From contig NZ_BDJF01000016.1 in the NCBI RefSeq assembly GCF_001895205.1, forward strand, positions 682,001-746,000: 64,000 nucleotides of DNA, written 5' to 3'. Below, piece after piece: positions 60,606-64,000 of this stretch; the first letter of the stretch is position 1; every line of letters begins with the position of its first letter. Both the position numbers and the translations under genes were made by a program. The DNA comes from Vibrio injensis (lineage in GTDB: Bacteria > Pseudomonadota > Gammaproteobacteria > Enterobacterales > Vibrionaceae). The notes below the pieces were generated by a model that did no database searches, was not told the DNA's origin, and saw nothing but the letters and a program-made list of their open reading frames with translations.

Positions 60606-61448
60606 ATGTCTGTAAAAATTAAAAATGCTCAAGAAATAGAAAAAATGCGTGTAGCGGGGCGATTGGCTGCGCAAGTTTTAGAAATGATTGAACCTCACGT
60701 CAAAGCTGGCGTGACCACTGAACATCTTAACCAACTTTGCCACGATTATATTACCGAAGTTCAAGGCGCTATTCCTGCCCCTCTTAACTATCATGGCTTC
60801 CCCAAATCCATTTGCACATCGATTAACCATATCGTTTGTCATGGCATTCCAGCTGAACAAGACTCGCAATTTGGTCAACTACTTCGCCCTGCCGTCTTAA
60901 AAGATGGTGATATTATGAACATCGATATTACTGTCATTAAAGATGGTTATCACGGTGATACCTCAAAGATGTTCTTAATTGGCGATGTGCAACCAGCCGA
61001 CAAACGTTTATGTCTGGTGGCTCAAGAGTGTCTCTATTTAGCCTTAAAAAAAGTGAAACCAGGCGTACAACTCGGCGAAATTGGTACTGCGATAGAGAAG
61101 TACATCAAAACCAATAATAAAAATAACCCGCGATCAAAATTCTCGATTGTTCGTGACTACTGCGGTCATGGTATCGGCGCAGAGTTTCATGAAGAACCTC
61201 AGGTGGTGCACTACAAAAATAGTGACCGCACACTGCTTCGTGAAGGGATGATTTTTACCATTGAGCCAATGATCAATGCGGGTAAATTTGGTTGCCGTCT
61301 GGATGATGAAGATAACTGGACCGTCTATACCGCCGATAGTAAAAACTCGGCTCAATGGGAACACACCATTTTGGTTACCGCGGATGGCTGTGAAATTCTC
61401 ACGCTACGCGAAGAAGAGACTATCCCTCGTATTTTTCACAATGCCTAA
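60606..61448 (+). CDS. map: Methionine aminopeptidase, type I
   Basis: 280 residues, slightly longer than the ~264 of E. coli, with extra residues in the 165-180 region (NNKNNPRSK) and at the C-terminus. Metal ligands are in IDITVIKDGYHGDTSKMF (two Asp), CGHGIGAEFHEEP (His) and FTIEPM and QWEHTIL (two Glu). Removes the initiator Met. Divergent from rpsB and followed by glnD, as in E. coli. This is one of possibly several Map proteins in the genome. Confidence 0.95.
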   Translation: MSVKIKNAQEIEKMRVAGRLAAQVLEMIEPHVKAGVTTEHLNQLCHDYITEVQGAIPAPLNYHGFPKSICTSINHIVCHGIPAEQDSQFGQLLRPAVLKDGDIMNIDITVIKDGYHGDTSKMFLIGDVQPADKRLCLVAQECLYLALKKVKPGVQLGEIGTAIEKYIKTNNKNNPRSKFSIVRDYCGHGIGAEFHEEPQVVHYKNSDRTLLREGMIFTIEPMINAGKFGCRLDDEDNWTVYTADSKNSAQWEHTILVTADGCEILTLREEETIPRIFHNA

Positions 61449-61534
61449 TCCGGCCCTATAGTCGGTAAAGGGAGCTTGAGCTCAGCGCTTGATTTCTGTT
61501 AGATTGAGCGTTCATATTGAGTTCACTCCCTTGC

Positions 61535-64000
61535 ATGGACCGCACTGTTATGGCTTATTTATCCCCACTAAATTACACCGACCAACAGCTCACGGTTGAG
61601 CAATTAAAACAGCAACTCGATCTTTTCTCCGCTTATCAACGTCAAGCGTTTCTCTCTCGCCATCCGGTCAGTGATCTCGTGGTTGGTCGTGCCGATTATA
61701 TGGATATGCTCCTTAATCGTCTTTGGCAATATTTTGGTTTTGACAAACTCAATGACCTCTGTCTGGCCGCTGTTGGCGGATATGGAAGAGCTGAATTACA
61801 CCCTTTATCTGACATTGATATTTTAGTCGTTTCCACAACACGATTAGCCGAAGATATTGGCAGTAAAGTCAGCCAATTCATTACCTTATTATGGGACTTA
61901 CGCCTAGAAGTAGGCCATGCTGTGCGTACCGTAGAAGAGTGTATTGAGATTGGCAAAGCAGATTTAACCGTTGCAACTAATTTGCAAGAAGCACGTTTAC
62001 TGTGCGGTAGTGACCGTATTTTCCAGCGTTTACAATCAGCCATTCATAGTGAATCTTTTTGGCCAAGTGAATGTTTCTACCAAGCTAAAATTCAAGAACA
62101 GCGTGAGCGTCATGCCCGTTATCACGATACGGCCTATAATCTTGAGCCAGATATTAAATCTACCCCTGGCGGGCTTAGAGATATTCACACCTTGAGCTGG
62201 GTTGCTCGTCGCCATTTTGGAGCAACATCACTGTATGAAATGAGCCGCTTCGGCTTTCTTACTGACGCTGAATTTCGCGAATTGGCCGAGTGCCAAGATT
62301 TTTTGTGGCGAGTTCGCTTCGCTCTGCATCTTGAACTGAAACGTTATGACAATCGACTCGGTTTTGCTCATCAAGCTCAAGTCGCCGAACATCTTGGATT
62401 TACTGGCGAAGGTAACCGAGCGGTTGAAAAAATGATGAAGGAGTTCTATCGCACCTTACGCCGCGTATCCGAACTCAATAAAATGCTCTTGAAGTTGTTT
62501 GATCAAGCGATCTTAAACCGTGGTGAAGAAATCAAAGCAGAGATCATTAACCACGACTTTCAGCGCCGTGGTTCATTAATTGAAGCTCGAAAACCCGCTC
62601 TTTTTCAAGCTCGACCTGAAACCATTCTCGACATGTTTTTGCTCATGGCCAATGACTCGAGTATTGATGGGGTTGCCCCTTCTACGATGCGTCAATTAAG
62701 AACCGCGCGGCGACGATTGAATAAATTTTTGCATACAATTCCTGCTGCGCGCGAAAAGTTTCTCGCGCTGACCCGTCACCCCAATGCACTTCACAAAGCG
62801 TTTGGACAAATGCATAAATTGGGCGTGTTGGCCGCCTATTTGCCGCAATGGAGTCAGATAGTTGGGCAGATGCAATTTGACTTGTTTCATGTCTATACCG
62901 TTGATGAGCACAGCATCCGTCTACTCAAACATATTCATCTATTCAATGACCCTAAAAATCATCAACGTCATCCTATCTGCTGTGAGATTTTCCCGAAAAT
63001 ACAAAAAAAAGAGCTGCTGATCCTTGCAGCTATTTTTCATGATATTGCCAAAGGCCGCGGCGGCGATCATTCAGAAATAGGTGCGACCGAAGCTTACGAT
63101 TTTTGTATCGAACATGGTCTTTCTAAGCCAGAAGCTAAATTAGTCGCTTGGTTGGTTCAAAATCACTTATTAATGTCCGTCACAGCTCAACGGCGCGATA
63201 TTTATGATCCAGACGTGATCATCGAATTTGCTAAAAAAGTTCGCGATGAAGAGTATCTGGAATACTTAGTCTGTTTAACGGTAGCTGATATTTGCGCCAC
63301 TAATCCCGACCTATGGAACAGTTGGAAGCGAACCTTACTGGCTGAACTCTTTTATTCAACACAAAGAGCCTTAAGACGCGGACTTGAACATCCAGTTGAT
63401 GTCAGGGAGCGAATTCGCCATAACCAACAAATGGCGTCTGCACAGCTACGTAAAGAAGGCTTCCATAGCCGTGAAATAGAGCAATTATGGCAACGCTTTA
63501 AAGCCGATTACTTTTTACGCCATACTCACAAACAAATAGCATGGCATGGTATGCACATTTTAACGCACTCATCGCCTACTGAGCCTTTAGTCTTGATCAG
63601 TAAAAAAGCCACGCGCGGTGGTACCGAAGTGTTTGTGTATACCAAAGATCAGCCCGCATTGTTTGCAACGGTGGTCGCCGAATTAGACCGTCGAAATCTT
63701 AACGTTCATGACGCGCAAATCATGACCAGTAAAGACGGCTATGTTTTGGATACCTTTATGGTTTTGGATCATAACGGCCAAGCGATTGAAGAAAACCGTC
63801 ATCATGCGTTAATTAAGCATTTAACCCATGTATTGAGCGATGGCCGCCCAACAAGACTTAAAACGCGTCGTATTCCACGTAATCTGCAACATTTCACGGT
63901 TCGAACTCAGGTCGATTTCTTACCAACAAAAAGCAAAAAACGCACCTTAATGGAACTGGTTGCTCTCGATACGCCGGGATTACTGGCCACCATAGGAGCG
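61535..64000 (+). CDS. glnD: Bifunctional PII uridylyltransferase/uridylyl-removing enzyme GlnD (3' end cut by window)
   Basis: 822 codons are visible and the frame stays open to the right edge; roughly 50 residues are missing. The start may be the ATG at 61535 or 61550. Nucleotidyltransferase motif GGYGRAELHPLSDIDIL (~81-97), the GlnD_UR_UTase helical region, an HD domain with HD at 502-503 (FHDIAKGRGGDHSE) and the first ACT domain (~705-780); the second ACT begins ALDTPGLLATIGA at the edge. Adds UMP to Y51 of GlnB under nitrogen limitation and removes it when glutamine is high. Confidence 0.95.
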   Translation, partial: MDRTVMAYLSPLNYTDQQLTVEQLKQQLDLFSAYQRQAFLSRHPVSDLVVGRADYMDMLLNRLWQYFGFDKLNDLCLAAVGGYGRAELHPLSDIDILVVSTTRLAEDIGSKVSQFITLLWDLRLEVGHAVRTVEECIEIGKADLTVATNLQEARLLCGSDRIFQRLQSAIHSESFWPSECFYQAKIQEQRERHARYHDTAYNLEPDIKSTPGGLRDIHTLSWVARRHFGATSLYEMSRFGFLTDAEFRELAECQDFLWRVRFALHLELKRYDNRLGFAHQAQVAEHLGFTGEGNRAVEKMMKEFYRTLRRVSELNKMLLKLFDQAILNRGEEIKAEIINHDFQRRGSLIEARKPALFQARPETILDMFLLMANDSSIDGVAPSTMRQLRTARRRLNKFLHTIPAAREKFLALTRHPNALHKAFGQMHKLGVLAAYLPQWSQIVGQMQFDLFHVYTVDEHSIRLLKHIHLFNDPKNHQRHPICCEIFPKIQKKELLILAAIFHDIAKGRGGDHSEIGATEAYDFCIEHGLSKPEAKLVAWLVQNHLLMSVTAQRRDIYDPDVIIEFAKKVRDEEYLEYLVCLTVADICATNPDLWNSWKRTLLAELFYSTQRALRRGLEHPVDVRERIRHNQQMASAQLRKEGFHSREIEQLWQRFKADYFLRHTHKQIAWHGMHILTHSSPTEPLVLISKKATRGGTEVFVYTKDQPALFATVVAELDRRNLNVHDAQIMTSKDGYVLDTFMVLDHNGQAIEENRHHALIKHLTHVLSDGRPTRLKTRRIPRNLQHFTVRTQVDFLPTKSKKRTLMELVALDTPGLLATIGA

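Noticed and set aside
61696..62043. 115-codon minus-strand open frame
   Set aside because: Shadow of the glnD nucleotidyltransferase domain; the plus frame has strong family motifs through this stretch.

Overview
This window is a piece of a Vibrio main chromosome (Vibrionaceae). Three things point to this. The polar-flagellum block includes the Vibrio-type genes flgO, flgP and flgT. A LuxM/LuxN autoinducer synthase-receptor pair is present. The long housekeeping stretch has the order frr-uppS-cdsA-dxr-rseP-bamA-skp-lpxD-fabZ-lpxA-lpxB-rnhB-dnaE-accA. A lipoprotein chitobiase also fits a marine chitin user. Nearly all of the window is core genome. I see no prophage, insertion sequence, integron or CRISPR array.

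Layout. (1) 1-7283: flagellar and chemotaxis block: flgD (only its start), flgC, flgB, cheR and cheV on the minus strand, flgA-flgM-flgN on plus, flgP-flgO on minus, flgT on plus. Sigma-54 sites precede flgB and flgT, and a sigma-28 site precedes flgM. cheR carries a frameshift that removes its last 43 residues. An ERIC-like repeat lies just beyond it. (2) 7335-18483: tRNA-Arg(CCT), an unknown basic protein, ompA, gltX, copA with a CueR-type promoter, chitobiase, a TraB/GumN-family protein, and tRNA-Pro(TGG) with two decayed tandem copies of its 5' half. Next comes a gene-free stretch with an FNR-like box, structured sequence and a strong terminator: a candidate small RNA. (3) 18484-38464: smrA, rluF, upp, purMN (PurR box), yafJ, gmhA, fadE (FadR-like operator), a TIGR03503-type membrane protein, dnaQ, rnhA, yafS, gloB and mltD. 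psiE-luxM-luxN follow, lying between mltD and yafD. (4) 38557-64000: glnB, tilS, then the lipid A / outer membrane / isoprenoid / translation supercluster on minus, ending with tsf and rpsB. Divergent map and the first 822 codons of glnD close the window.

How the genes fit together. The flagellar genes encode rod, P-ring chaperone, outer-membrane ring parts and the anti-sigma-28 switch. fabZ, lpxA, lpxB and lpxD build lipid A. bamA, skp and rseP handle outer-membrane proteins and envelope stress. dxr, uppS and cdsA make isoprenoid carrier and phospholipid precursors. glnB and glnD encode the PII protein and the enzyme that uridylylates it. luxM and luxN encode an acyl-homoserine-lactone synthase and its receptor kinase. 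An 8-base stretch at the luxM ribosome-binding site is complementary to the conserved core of Qrr small RNAs, as I recall that core.

Most worth checking: the cheR frameshift, the FNR-linked candidate sRNA (18187-18409), the Qrr-like site at luxM, the tRNA-Pro remnants, and the two ERIC-like elements, one with an internal insertion.
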